Notes under the pieces: generated by a model
The model's database searches: none
The model's input: the letters and a program-made list of their open reading frames with translations, nothing else
Told to the model about the DNA's origin: nothing
Translations under genes and position numbers: made by a program
Assembly: GCA_002897695.1 (NCBI GenBank)
Contig: BDTG01000045.1
Span: 59,862 to 123,861, forward strand
Reading direction: 5' to 3'
DNA from: a bacterium BMS3Abin14
GTDB lineage: Bacteria > BMS3Abin14
Length of the DNA stretch: 64,000 nt
In this document: positions 8,570 to 17,012 of the stretch, piece after piece
Layout: the number at the start of each line of letters is the position of its first letter
Position numbering within the stretch: position 1 is the first letter of the stretch

Positions 8570-9859
8570 TCAGGCCCAGGGATCGACCAGGTCCACACGG
8601 TCATCCCTGTCGGGTCCAGTGGAGACAATGGCGATGGGAACCCCGATCAGATCCTCAAGCCTCCTTATGTAAGCCTGAGCCTCCTCGGGAAGGGCCTTCC
8701 AGTCTCTGACACCCTTTGTTGCCCCTTTCCAACCCGGATGATCCTCGTAAATGGGCTTGCACATGGTCAACTGGTCCAGGTTCGCCGGAAGATGATCGAC
8801 CCTGAGATCGCCGCAGGAATATCCCGTACAGATCCGGATGGGATCGATACCATCGAGGACATCCAGCTTAGTGATCACGAGCCCGGTGAACCCGTTGACT
8901 CGGGCGCTTTGCTCCAGCACAACGGCGTCGAACCACCCACACCGCCTGGGCCTTCCCGTGGTGGCCCCGTACTCGCCTCCCGCGTCCCTGATACGTTCAC
9001 CCATCTCCCCCACGAGTTCGGTGGGAAACGGCCCCCCGCCCACCCTCGTGGTATATGCCTTGGAGATGCCGATTACCCCGTCGATGGAACCGGGCCCCAC
9101 CCCGGAACCGGTGCAGGCGCCTCCTGCCGTGGTGGAGGACGAGGTTACGAAGGGGTAAGTACCGTGGTCGATGTCAAGATGGCTTCCCTGCGCCCCCTCG
9201 AACAGGACGTTTTTCCCATGGACGATTTCCTGCTGCAAAAGATCTGTGGTATCGGCGACGTAACCCCGGATACGCTCGCCCAGGGCCAGGGTGGATTCGA
9301 AAACCTCCAGCTCGTCGAAGGGCTCTTTGCCGAAGAATCCGGTGAGGACAAAGTTCTTGAATTCGAGGGCTGTTTCAAGCTTCTCACGGAAAACTGATGG
9401 GTTCAGGATGTCACCGATCCGTATACCGGTGCGGGCTGCCTTGTCCTCGTAGGCCGGCCCGATCCCCCTGCCCGTCGTCCCGATGGCCCTGGCCCCTTTC
9501 TGCTCCTCCCTCGCCTGGTCCAGGGCAACGTGATAAGGCATGATGACGTGGGCTTTCTCGCTGATAAAAAACCGCCCGTCCAGGTCGACTCCCCTGGCGA
9601 CGATCGAATCAATTTCAGCCACCAGCGCGTCTGGAGCCACGACCACCCCGTTTCCTATCAGGCACTGTTTTCCGGGATGCAGGATGCCGGAAGGGATGAG
9701 ATGGAGGATGGTCGTCTCTCCCCCCACGACAACGGTGTGCCCCGCATTGTGCCCCCCCTGGTAGCGCACCACCAGATCGGCCCTTTCGGTGTAGACGTCA
9801 ACGATTTTACCCTTACCTTCGTCACCCCACTGGGCGCCGATAACCACGACATTTGCCAT
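8570..9859 (-). CDS. purA: Adenylosuccinate synthetase
   Basis: 429 residues, the normal length. It catalyses GTP-dependent ligation of aspartate to IMP, the first committed step to AMP. Motifs: GAQWGDEGKGK at the N-terminus (GTP loop, catalytic Asp), GGHNAGHTV (His that acts as the second catalytic residue), GTTGRGIGPAYEDK (IMP binding), and TKLDVLDG (guanine recognition). It follows hisZ by 24 nt on the same strand, so the two are probably co-transcribed. Confidence 0.98.
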   Translation of the reverse strand: MANVVVIGAQWGDEGKGKIVDVYTERADLVVRYQGGHNAGHTVVVGGETTILHLIPSGILHPGKQCLIGNGVVVAPDALVAEIDSIVARGVDLDGRFFISEKAHVIMPYHVALDQAREEQKGARAIGTTGRGIGPAYEDKAARTGIRIGDILNPSVFREKLETALEFKNFVLTGFFGKEPFDELEVFESTLALGERIRGYVADTTDLLQQEIVHGKNVLFEGAQGSHLDIDHGTYPFVTSSSTTAGGACTGSGVGPGSIDGVIGISKAYTTRVGGGPFPTELVGEMGERIRDAGGEYGATTGRPRRCGWFDAVVLEQSARVNGFTGLVITKLDVLDGIDPIRICTGYSCGDLRVDHLPANLDQLTMCKPIYEDHPGWKGATKGVRDWKALPEEAQAYIRRLEDLIGVPIAIVSTGPDRDDRVDLVDPWA

Positions 9860-9883
9860 TATCCGTCCTCCGGAAATACGTTA

Positions 9884-11134
9884 TCAGAGGGAATCGATTT
9901 CACACGGGGCCGACTTGCCGGCTTTGACATCCCATCTCCTCACTCCTCCGTCCTCCAGAACAATTATCGTCGCAATCCCGTGTGCACCGGCGAAGGCCGG
10001 AAGCTCATCGTCGCCCAGGTCCCGGATAAGACAGAATACCCCCCGGCCCTTGCGTCTCAGTTCCATGGCGGCTGTCGGCCCTCTCGTTCTGTCTCCCGAT
10101 CGGTTTACAAGGAGGTAATCAACCCCTCCGAGTGTGACATCGTTCCTTGACACAATCTCAAGGAGCTCAAGGATATCGATGGCAAAGCCGGTGGCAGGGG
10201 AAGACCGCCCGAATTTGCCGGCAAGGTCATCGTATCTTCCGCCCTTTAAAACCGCTCTGCCGGCGCCCGAAACAAAACCGGAAAAGACTATTCCCGTATG
10301 ATATCGGAACGAGGACAGCTCTCCTAAGTCCACATCTATGAGAGAGGCATCGACGCCGTGGGAAACAGCGAGGTCAAGGACATCCATAAGGTTGGAAAGG
10401 GCATCGGAGCACTCCCGGTTGGGGGCTCCCTTCATGGCTTCCCTTACTGTCTCGATGCCGCCGTGCAGCTTGGCCAGAGAGAGAACGCATCGCCTCAGGG
10501 GCGGCTGTACCTTCGCCCGGTCGAGAATCCGCCCGACCTCCCCGACGTCCTTCCTGTCCGCAGCACCGATGAGGAGGTCCTCAGTTTCCCTGGACAGGCC
10601 GCACTCCTTAAGCAGCCCCCTGGCATAACTGACCTGCCCGAGGGAGATCCTGATCGCTGAAATTCCTATCCTTTTGAGGGACTCGACGGCAAGGGCGATC
10701 ACCTCGGCGTCCGCCCGGGGATCGTCCGTGCCCAGAAGCTCGGCGCCGGCCTGGATCAACTCACGCCTGGGCCTGCTGGGGTCCCCGGAATAACGGTAGA
10801 CATCCGAGACGTAGCACAGCCGCAGGGGATGCGGGACATCACGGAGGGCCAGGGCCGCCATACGGGCAACCTGAGGGGTCATGTCGGAACGAAGGACCAT
10901 CACCCTGCCGGTGGCCCGGTCCACCAGTTTGAAGGCCATGTCCAGTTCGGCGGTCTCAAGCCCCTGGGCCATGGTCTCCAGATACTCCATGGCCGGCGTG
11001 CGGACCTCACTGTAGCCCCACAGCCGGAACGTTTCCATGAGCTGCCCTTCCACCATCCTGATAAACGCGGCCCTGGCGGGCGGCATCTCGAAAACACCGG
11101 TGGGCAGCAGCCAGGAACTTTCCGGTTTTTTCAT
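9884..11134 (-). CDS. hisZ: ATP phosphoribosyltransferase regulatory subunit
   Basis: 416 residues, homologous to the class II aminoacyl-tRNA synthetase core of HisRS but of HisZ type. Visible motif-2-like parts are MVLRSDMTPQVARMAA, YVSDVYRYSG and RRELIQAGAELLG. HisZ lacks tRNA ligase activity and forms the histidine-responsive complex with short HisG, the first enzyme of histidine synthesis. No hisG is in the window. Start is ATG 11134, with GCGAGG 6 nt upstream. A hisZ-purA pairing fits deltaproteobacterial-type gene order (recollection, not checked). Confidence 0.9.
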   Translation of the reverse strand: MKKPESSWLLPTGVFEMPPARAAFIRMVEGQLMETFRLWGYSEVRTPAMEYLETMAQGLETAELDMAFKLVDRATGRVMVLRSDMTPQVARMAALALRDVPHPLRLCYVSDVYRYSGDPSRPRRELIQAGAELLGTDDPRADAEVIALAVESLKRIGISAIRISLGQVSYARGLLKECGLSRETEDLLIGAADRKDVGEVGRILDRAKVQPPLRRCVLSLAKLHGGIETVREAMKGAPNRECSDALSNLMDVLDLAVSHGVDASLIDVDLGELSSFRYHTGIVFSGFVSGAGRAVLKGGRYDDLAGKFGRSSPATGFAIDILELLEIVSRNDVTLGGVDYLLVNRSGDRTRGPTAAMELRRKGRGVFCLIRDLGDDELPAFAGAHGIATIIVLEDGGVRRWDVKAGKSAPCEIDSL

Positions 11135-11204
11135 AAAAAACCTCGCCTTATGCGGACGCAACAAGGCGCAGGCCGGTTTACCACCGACCCGCGCCCGGAA
11201 AACC

Positions 11205-12791
11205 CTAGAAATTCACCCTGGTGACTGTCTTGATGTGCGGCAGCTTGCCGAGGGCCTCGATGACATCGTCGCCAGGCTCCGAGTCGATCTGGATAAAGGA
11301 AAGCGCCTCCCCGCCAGGCCTGTCGCGGCCGATCTGCATGCTGGCGATATTGATGCCGTGGCTGCCCAGGGTCTTGCCGAGGTTGCCGATGACGCCCGGA
11401 CGGTCCTCATTGCGGAGAACCAGCACGTGGCCCTCGGGAATAGCCTCCATGGAGAACCCGTCGATACTGACTATCCTCGGCTCCCTGCCCTCGAAAATAT
11501 ACCCGCCAGCCATCATCCTGTCGTTTCCGGATGACAGGGTGACCTCGATGAGGTTGCTGTAGTTCTCGGGTTCCGAACTCTTCACCTCGTTGACCTTCAG
11601 GCCTCTATCGGTGGCCAGGACAGGGGCATTCACGAAGTTTACCGCACCCACGCCAAGAACCGGCTCAAGTATCCCCTTCAGGACGCTGATGGTAATGGGC
11701 TCGAGGGGCAGGTCACGGACCGACCCGGCATAGCGGACCTCGACCGATTTGGGAGCAAACTCCGCGAGCTGAGCCGTGAGGCTCCCCAGTTTGTCGGCCA
11801 GATCAATGTAGGGCTGGACCTTCGGAAGCAGGTCGCCGCTCACGGACGGCACGTTAAGCGCATTGGTGATGGTCCCGTTAACGAGGTAATCGGCGATCTG
11901 GCTTGCCACCGCGATGGCCACGTTAACCTGGGCTTCCCCGGTCGAGGCGCCCAGGTGGGGGGTGAGAATAACGTTATCCTGCTCCAGCAGGGGGTTATCC
12001 TTGTCCGGCGGCTCACTTGAGAAAACGTCGAATGCCGCCCCGGCCACAAGGCCTTTCTTCAGGGCCTCCGACATGTCGGCCTCGTTCACAATACCCCCAC
12101 GGGCGCAGTTGATGAGCCGCACCCCCTTCTTCATTTTTTTGAACGCCTCGCTGTCGATGAGGTTCTTCGTCTCATCTGTCTTGGGAACATGGACGCTGAT
12201 AAAATCGGAACGCTGGTACAGTTCATCGAGATCCACCACCTCCACACCCATCTTCTCGGCCGCCTCTTCGCTGATATAGGGGTCGTAGGCGATGACGTTC
12301 ATTTTGAGCCCCTGGGCCCTGTTGGCCACGATGGAGCCGACATTCCCGACCCCGATGATCCCCAAGGTCTTGTTCATGAGTTCCACGCCCATGTAAAGTT
12401 TCTTGTCCCACCTGCCGGCCTTCATGCTCGCGTCGGCCTGAGGGATACTCCTGGCCAGGGAACACATCATGGAAACTGCGTGCTCAGCCGTGGTCACCGT
12501 ATTTCCGCCGGGGGTGTTCATGACCACGATCCCCCGCTTGGTAGCCTCCGGGATGTCAACATTATCCACCCCGATACCGGCCCGCCCGACGACCTTGAGG
12601 CTGGAGGCCGCCTGGATGATCTCAGCAGTGACCTTTGTGGCGCTGCGGATCACCAGGCCGTCGTACTGCCCGATGATCTCCTTGAGTTCTTCCGGTTTGA
12701 GTCCGACGTTGACGTCCACCGACAGGCCGGCTGTCCTTTCAAGGATCTCCACGCCGGCAGGGGACAGCTTGTCGCTTACGAGTACCTTCAT
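11205..12791 (-). CDS. serA: D-3-phosphoglycerate dehydrogenase (long form with ACT domain)
   Basis: 528 residues. It oxidises 3-phosphoglycerate to 3-phosphohydroxypyruvate, the entry to serine synthesis. Domains: substrate-binding halves with the Rossmann motif GIIGVGNVGS near residue 145, catalytic Arg in NCARGGIV, the His in TPHLGAST, then an intervening (ASB) domain and a C-terminal ACT domain (about 455-528) that binds serine as feedback inhibitor. It sits 12 nt downstream of a class V aminotransferase gene, which probably supplies the next step. Confidence 0.97.
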   Translation of the reverse strand: MKVLVSDKLSPAGVEILERTAGLSVDVNVGLKPEELKEIIGQYDGLVIRSATKVTAEIIQAASSLKVVGRAGIGVDNVDIPEATKRGIVVMNTPGGNTVTTAEHAVSMMCSLARSIPQADASMKAGRWDKKLYMGVELMNKTLGIIGVGNVGSIVANRAQGLKMNVIAYDPYISEEAAEKMGVEVVDLDELYQRSDFISVHVPKTDETKNLIDSEAFKKMKKGVRLINCARGGIVNEADMSEALKKGLVAGAAFDVFSSEPPDKDNPLLEQDNVILTPHLGASTGEAQVNVAIAVASQIADYLVNGTITNALNVPSVSGDLLPKVQPYIDLADKLGSLTAQLAEFAPKSVEVRYAGSVRDLPLEPITISVLKGILEPVLGVGAVNFVNAPVLATDRGLKVNEVKSSEPENYSNLIEVTLSSGNDRMMAGGYIFEGREPRIVSIDGFSMEAIPEGHVLVLRNEDRPGVIGNLGKTLGSHGINIASMQIGRDRPGGEALSFIQIDSEPGDDVIEALGKLPHIKTVTRVNF

Positions 12792-12803
12792 CTCCGCCCC
12801 CTT

Positions 12804-13940
12804 TCAGACGAGTATCTCTTCGGCCCTTCGAACGCCCGCGCCGAGATCAACCTTATGCCCCATATCCCTGAGCGTCATCTCCACGGCTGCGATGGCGGTT
12901 ACCATATCCAGGCCGTCCAGGTATCCCATGTGGGAAAGACGGAAGATCTTCCCTTTGGCGTGGTCCTGGCCACCGGCCACGGTAATCCCGTATTTTACGC
13001 GCAGGTGCTTGACTATCGCCTGGGCGTCCACCCCCTCGGGGGCCAGAACGGCGGTAACTGAATCGGACGGGGAATCGGGCGCGAAAAGCCTCAGCCCCAG
13101 GGCCTTCATGGCCTCACGGGTAGCCTCGGCGTAGGAGGCGCACCTGGCGAACATGTCCTCCAGGCCCTCCTCCCTGATCTCGCGTATCACCTGCCTGAGC
13201 CCAAGAATGAGGGAAACGGCCGGGGTATAGGCCGTGCTCGGTTTGCCGACGTTCTTCCTCTCCTTGGCCCAGTCGAAGTAGTAAGTGGGTTGTGTACACT
13301 TTGCCACTGCCGCCCAGGCCCTGTCGCTCACGGCGGCGAAGGAAAGGCCGGGAGGAAGCCGCCACGCCTTCTGGGATCCCCCCACGACCACATCCAGCCC
13401 CCACTCGTCGAAAGGCAGGTTCATGACCCCCACGGCAGTGATGCCGTCGACGATGATGAGCTTGTCGTCGTACCGGTTGACGATCTCGGCGATGGCCTTC
13501 ACGGGATGGGCAACCCCTGTGGAGGTCTCGCTGGCCTGGAGATAGACCGCCCTGATCCCGGGGTCGTTCTCCAGCTTCCCGGCGATGACCGACGGGTCCA
13601 CCGCCTGCCCCCAGGGAACGTCAATGACGATTGGGACGCCTCCGTAGGTGGACACGAGCTGGGCCCATCTCTCACCGAATTTCCCGCCGTTTACGCAGAT
13701 GGCTTTCTCCCCGGGGTTCAGGATGTTGGCGACGGCGCCCTCCATGGCCCCGGTCCCGGACGAGGTGAACATCAGCACGTCACCTTTTGTCTGGAAGACG
13801 AACTTCAGGCCGTCGAAAACCTCCTTCAGAACACCGATGAACTCCGGCGCCCTGTGGTGCAACACGGGCTTGGCCATCTCCAGCGATGTGTATGGGGATA
13901 CGTCCACCGGACCCGGCGAATAAATTCTTTTCTTGATCAT
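12804..13940 (-). CDS. Class V aminotransferase (serine-glyoxylate/alanine-glyoxylate type); probable phosphoserine aminotransferase role
   Basis: 378 residues, fold-type I PLP enzyme. N-terminal YSPGPVDVSP substrate/phosphate motif, MFTSSGTGAMEGA, the aspartate in IIVDGITAVGV that pairs with the PLP ring nitrogen, and PLP lysine in GGSQKAW. By sequence it resembles serine:pyruvate/alanine:glyoxylate aminotransferases rather than classical SerC. Its tight linkage to serA suggests it makes phosphoserine from phosphohydroxypyruvate; this is inference. Start ATG 13940 is preceded by GGGAGG 9 nt away; ATG 13946 is too close to that site. Confidence 0.9.
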   Translation of the reverse strand: MIKKRIYSPGPVDVSPYTSLEMAKPVLHHRAPEFIGVLKEVFDGLKFVFQTKGDVLMFTSSGTGAMEGAVANILNPGEKAICVNGGKFGERWAQLVSTYGGVPIVIDVPWGQAVDPSVIAGKLENDPGIRAVYLQASETSTGVAHPVKAIAEIVNRYDDKLIIVDGITAVGVMNLPFDEWGLDVVVGGSQKAWRLPPGLSFAAVSDRAWAAVAKCTQPTYYFDWAKERKNVGKPSTAYTPAVSLILGLRQVIREIREEGLEDMFARCASYAEATREAMKALGLRLFAPDSPSDSVTAVLAPEGVDAQAIVKHLRVKYGITVAGGQDHAKGKIFRLSHMGYLDGLDMVTAIAAVEMTLRDMGHKVDLGAGVRRAEEILV

Positions 13941-13977
13941 CAGCATCTACCTCCCGCTCCCGCAAAAACGTTTACGT

Positions 13978-14811
13978 TTAAAGTGAAAATGACAGCTTCC
14001 CGCCGAGCAGGAAGTCCGAGGAGTTATCGTTGAGCCCAAGGCCAACCGCAAACCCGAAATTGACAGACGGCGCCATGTCAAAGCTTGCACCGCCGATAAG
14101 GATGTCGCCGAAATTATATTCGCTCGTGATGAACCCCTGGTCCACCAATTCCACCGTAAAATCAACGGAGTCGGTGTACGGGATTTTCAGGCCCAGTGCA
14201 TAGTTGACCTCGTTGTCCATGTTTCCGCCGCGCAACGCGTACTCGACATTAAGATACCCGTGTACGCCGCCGATCTGCTGATCCAGGGCGGCGAAAATCC
14301 CGAGGTCGGTGTCGCCGGTGCCAAGCCCATTGGCATCGCTTGCCGTGCCGAGCTTCAGGCGCGCGCCCACAGCGTAGGCGGGCATGGTCTGGGTTTCGGC
14401 CTGGAGGGAGTATTTAATGGAGAGGTTGACATCTCCGAAACCGGACTGTGTGGCTCCGACGTCGGGATCCACGTTCATGATGACCGGAGCGGACGCGCCT
14501 CCCTCGATCCGGTCCGTGAAAGCGTAGGTCACCGTGACGGGAACAGCGTAGGTGGAATAGCCCCCGCCCGGCCCGAACTTTCCATTCCCGAAGACGAACC
14601 CGCCGCCAACCACGAAGCTACCTTCGGGAAGGGTCCCGGCGGAGGTGGCCACCCACAGACCGTCAAGGCCGTTGAGATTGACGCTAACCGGCCCTGAGCT
14701 CTTTGCGGCCGCCTGGGAATCCACGGATTGGGCCAGCAGGGCAGAAGGGAACAACATCAGGGGAAAAACAATTAAAAGTGCAGCAACACGAGGGAAAATC
14801 GCGGTTTTCAT
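13978..14811 (-). CDS. Secreted outer-membrane beta-barrel-like protein, unknown function
   Basis: 277 residues with a clear signal peptide ending near LLAQS. The mature chain is built of alternating polar/aromatic strands and glycine-rich turns (GGGFVFGNGKFGPGGGYST, GASFDMAPSVNFGFAVG) and ends in the hydrophobic pattern KLSFSL with a terminal residue typical of barrel insertion signals. It resembles the transporter/MetA-pathway-of-phenol-degradation-like barrel families, but no precise family is claimed. Start ATG 14811 has AGGAGG 5 nt upstream. It has its own sigma-70-like promoter; the small RNA gene lies just upstream. Confidence 0.75.
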   Translation of the reverse strand: MKTAIFPRVAALLIVFPLMLFPSALLAQSVDSQAAAKSSGPVSVNLNGLDGLWVATSAGTLPEGSFVVGGGFVFGNGKFGPGGGYSTYAVPVTVTYAFTDRIEGGASAPVIMNVDPDVGATQSGFGDVNLSIKYSLQAETQTMPAYAVGARLKLGTASDANGLGTGDTDLGIFAALDQQIGGVHGYLNVEYALRGGNMDNEVNYALGLKIPYTDSVDFTVELVDQGFITSEYNFGDILIGGASFDMAPSVNFGFAVGLGLNDNSSDFLLGGKLSFSL

Positions 14812-14887
14812 ACGGACCTCCTTGAGGAAAAAAACAGAAATAATTTTCACATTAGGTGGCTCAACCTCCCACTTACATTAACTTTGA

Positions 14888-14916
14888 AAACTATTGGAAA
14901 GGGTGGCGGATGTCAA
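14888..14916 (-). promoter_or_regulatory. Sigma-70-type promoter of the beta-barrel gene at 13978
   Basis: Minus strand TTGACA (14911-14916), 17 bp, TAGTTT (14888-14893). It is located after the small-RNA terminator, so the barrel gene does not depend on the upstream sigma-54 promoter. Confidence 0.5.
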
Positions 14917-14946
14917 GGAGTTGATGGAGTTGGGAGGGCGAAGCAC

Positions 14947-15034
14947 AAAAAAATTCCCGGTCACTCGGCAGGGTTAAAGGAGGGGAGAAAGGGTTTGCCG
15001 CCGCCGTGCGACCGGGATGAGAAAGGAGCCTTCA
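14947..15034 (-). ncRNA. Candidate sigma-54-dependent small RNA, about 88 nt
   Basis: The predicted transcript starts near 15034, 12 nt after the GC of a -12 box, and ends in seven T residues (14947-14953). A small 5' hairpin (GATGA/TCATC) is followed by a long terminator stem: 5' arm from CCCGGTCGCACGGCGG, 3' arm CCTGCCGAGTGACCGGG, 15 pairs with one mismatch over 16 positions (14956-15016). The unpaired loop holds a pyrimidine-rich tract containing CTCCCCTCCTTTAA, complementary to Shine-Dalgarno sequences. There is no convincing ORF. Layout (activated promoter, exposed anti-SD loop, terminator) is that of a trans-acting base-pairing RNA. I know no named family that matches. Confidence 0.62.
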
Positions 15035-15044
15035 TCCGGGATAT

Positions 15045-15061
15045 AGCAACCCCCGTGCCAA
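15045..15061 (-). promoter_or_regulatory. Sigma-54 (-24/-12) promoter of the candidate small RNA
   Basis: Minus strand TTGGCACGGGGGTTGCT matches the consensus YTGGCACG-N4-TTGCW at every conserved base, with GG and GC 10 nt apart. An inverted repeat AAAATCAG...CTGATTTT (15066-15091) and a dyad TGCGC...GCGCA (15149-15183, about -115 to -149) lie upstream; the second is in the usual range for an enhancer-binding activator. Confidence 0.8.
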
Positions 15062-15272
15062 CTTTGAAAATCAGGCTTAAGTAGCTGATTTTAAAAGGCA
15101 TATGGAAACAAGACCGCGCCGAGGCTTCGCCGACAAGTATGCAAAATGTGCGCTCCGGTGACGGTAATAGTGATGCCTGCGCAGATTTTTTGCAGGTGTT
15201 TGTACGTTGAACATGGAACGTGGAACCCGCGACGAAGGAGCGCCGGTGCCGGCGACAGGGCATCTTCCGAAG

Positions 15273-16925
15273 CTAATTCATCTCATAAACAACAATCGCG
15301 GATTTTGGGGTTTTAAACAGCCCTTTGCGGGTAAAGTTGACCCCCAGGACCAGTTCGGCCTGTCCGTCGTTGTCGATATCCGCAAAGGCGAAATCGGCCG
15401 TCTGGCCGGCCTGATCAGATGTTCGCCAGGCCTCATCCAGGGCGAGCCCGTTCCACTTCAGGCTGATGATGCGGCTTTTGTTGAAATGCCGCCAACTACT
15501 GGTTATGCGTGGCCCATCATTTTGCGGCGCCAGAATTTCACCGTTGTTTACAAGCAATCTCTCCGGGATAAAGTAGGTGGTAAAAAAACCGTCGCGCTCA
15601 TCACTTTGAAGCTGGAACTTCACTTCGCTCCCACCGAAATGTTCCGCCGATTCGTAAATGTCATTTCCCTCGCTTGTTTTGATTTTGAGATAATCCGTGT
15701 CACTCAAATAAACCGAATATTCAGATTGGTTTTCGACCAAAAGAGGCACATAGCCGTAAATATTGATGGGCCTGGGGATATCATAGGCCGGGCCGGGTTG
15801 ATATCGTCCATTTACAAACACAACCCGAAAGGGCCTTTCACTGAAAGGAACCTTTAGATCCAGGCGCTTCTGGCCGAGCAGCATGGCCCCTTCGGTCGGG
15901 TGGTCGATCCGTCTGAAGAGGATCGGCAGGTCGCGCGCCACCTCGGTCAGATGCCGGCCGTCAAGTTCATAAACAACGGAAACAGGCACTCCTTTTTTAA
16001 CCGCACTGAGAAAGATTTCCGGTCTACCGTTGCCGTTCAGGTCGATGCTGTCGATTGCGAGATAGTCAATCCCGCCTCTCAGCGACAGGGTGACGATCGG
16101 TTTATTCGATCTCGAAGCATACACGCTGACAACCAGTCTGGATTTTAACAGTACCGCGGTCTCCATGGTTTGATCCTGGTTGAAATCATCAATTCGCAGC
16201 CCGATAATGTTATCTTTATATTCCGCGCCGTGCCAGATTTTAGTCATATCCTGCGGGTTTTGAATAATCCCGACCTTACCGGGTTCCGCTGATCCCGGCG
16301 CCGGGAGCGCTGAGGCGGCCGGAGCGGCGACTCTTAGCCCTGACGCGCCGGCGGGTGATTTTGTCCCGTCCAGGCGGTACTCGAATAGAACGGAACCATC
16401 CTGGTTTTTAACCAGGAGCGCTTTCCTGTTCTGCTCAAAAACCAGAAGAGCCGGAATCTCACTGTTATTGGTCCGCCAATCAAGAAAATTCAATTTTGTC
16501 TGCAGTTCATTTTTTAAATCGCCGCGGTCGGCGGGAATACTCACATAGCGGGCCGGGACGGACAAAAAGCGCTGAATCTTATCCCCTTTTTTTACGGCGG
16601 CCTCCCCTGACATTTTGCGTACGTAGCTAAAGCCGGGTTTAAGACGGGTTACCTGAAGAAAAACCGATTCGCCATCAAGGTCGCCGATGACCTCACCCGT
16701 AACCGGATGAATAATTTTCTGGCCTTTTCCGAGGACAGTAAAGATGTCCCCAAGGTGGACCCCTTTGGCGGCATCCAGATCAATCAGGTACTCGTCACTT
16801 CCCACCGGGAGTACGATATAGCCTGCAAGCGGAGAAAAATCATCAGCGAGGCGTTTCGGCAAGTCGGCAAAAACCTGGCCTGGAATAGCCAACAGAAGAA
16901 AAAGAGAAATCAAATATCGCATCAT
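15273..16925 (-). CDS. Secreted FG-GAP/VCBS-like protein with FlgT-C-like N-terminal domain
   Basis: 550 residues. Signal peptide (YLISLFLLLAIPGQVFA). Residues about 35-110 resemble the C-terminal domain of FlgT (GVHLGDIFTVLGKG, IHPVTGEVIGD). The rest looks like a beta-propeller with calcium-type loops: IDDFNQDQTMETAVL, IDLNGNGRPEIFLS and FADIDNDGQAELVLG. Probably periplasmic or cell-surface; function unknown. ATG 16925 follows AGGA with a 5-nt gap. Only 26 bp separate its start from the terminator of the upstream porin gene, leaving no room for a conventional promoter. AT-richer codons than its neighbours suggest separate ancestry. Confidence 0.7.
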   Translation of the reverse strand: MMRYLISLFLLLAIPGQVFADLPKRLADDFSPLAGYIVLPVGSDEYLIDLDAAKGVHLGDIFTVLGKGQKIIHPVTGEVIGDLDGESVFLQVTRLKPGFSYVRKMSGEAAVKKGDKIQRFLSVPARYVSIPADRGDLKNELQTKLNFLDWRTNNSEIPALLVFEQNRKALLVKNQDGSVLFEYRLDGTKSPAGASGLRVAAPAASALPAPGSAEPGKVGIIQNPQDMTKIWHGAEYKDNIIGLRIDDFNQDQTMETAVLLKSRLVVSVYASRSNKPIVTLSLRGGIDYLAIDSIDLNGNGRPEIFLSAVKKGVPVSVVYELDGRHLTEVARDLPILFRRIDHPTEGAMLLGQKRLDLKVPFSERPFRVVFVNGRYQPGPAYDIPRPINIYGYVPLLVENQSEYSVYLSDTDYLKIKTSEGNDIYESAEHFGGSEVKFQLQSDERDGFFTTYFIPERLLVNNGEILAPQNDGPRITSSWRHFNKSRIISLKWNGLALDEAWRTSDQAGQTADFAFADIDNDGQAELVLGVNFTRKGLFKTPKSAIVVYEMN

Positions 16926-16951
16926 GGTATCCTGCAGTATGGGTTGAATAG

Positions 16952-16986
16952 AAAAAAAGCCCGCTGCCGAGGCAGCGGGCTTTTTT
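16952..16986. terminator. Strong bidirectional terminator after the porin gene
   Basis: GCCCGCTGCC (16959-16968) and GGCAGCGGGC (16971-16980) make a 10-bp stem, flanked by seven A and six T residues. Confidence 0.93.
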
Positions 16987-17012
16987 GTTTAAAACATGTC
17001 ACTCCTGATGGA

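Noticed and set aside
12189..13061. Long plus-strand frame opposite serA and the aminotransferase
   Set aside because: Antisense shadow of two well-supported genes, with low-complexity composition and no domain.
14950..15030. Possible c-di-GMP (GEMM) riboswitch because of GGCAAACC on the minus strand
   Set aside because: The companion GGACGCAAAGCC element and paired stems are missing; the region is better explained as a sigma-54 small RNA with terminator.
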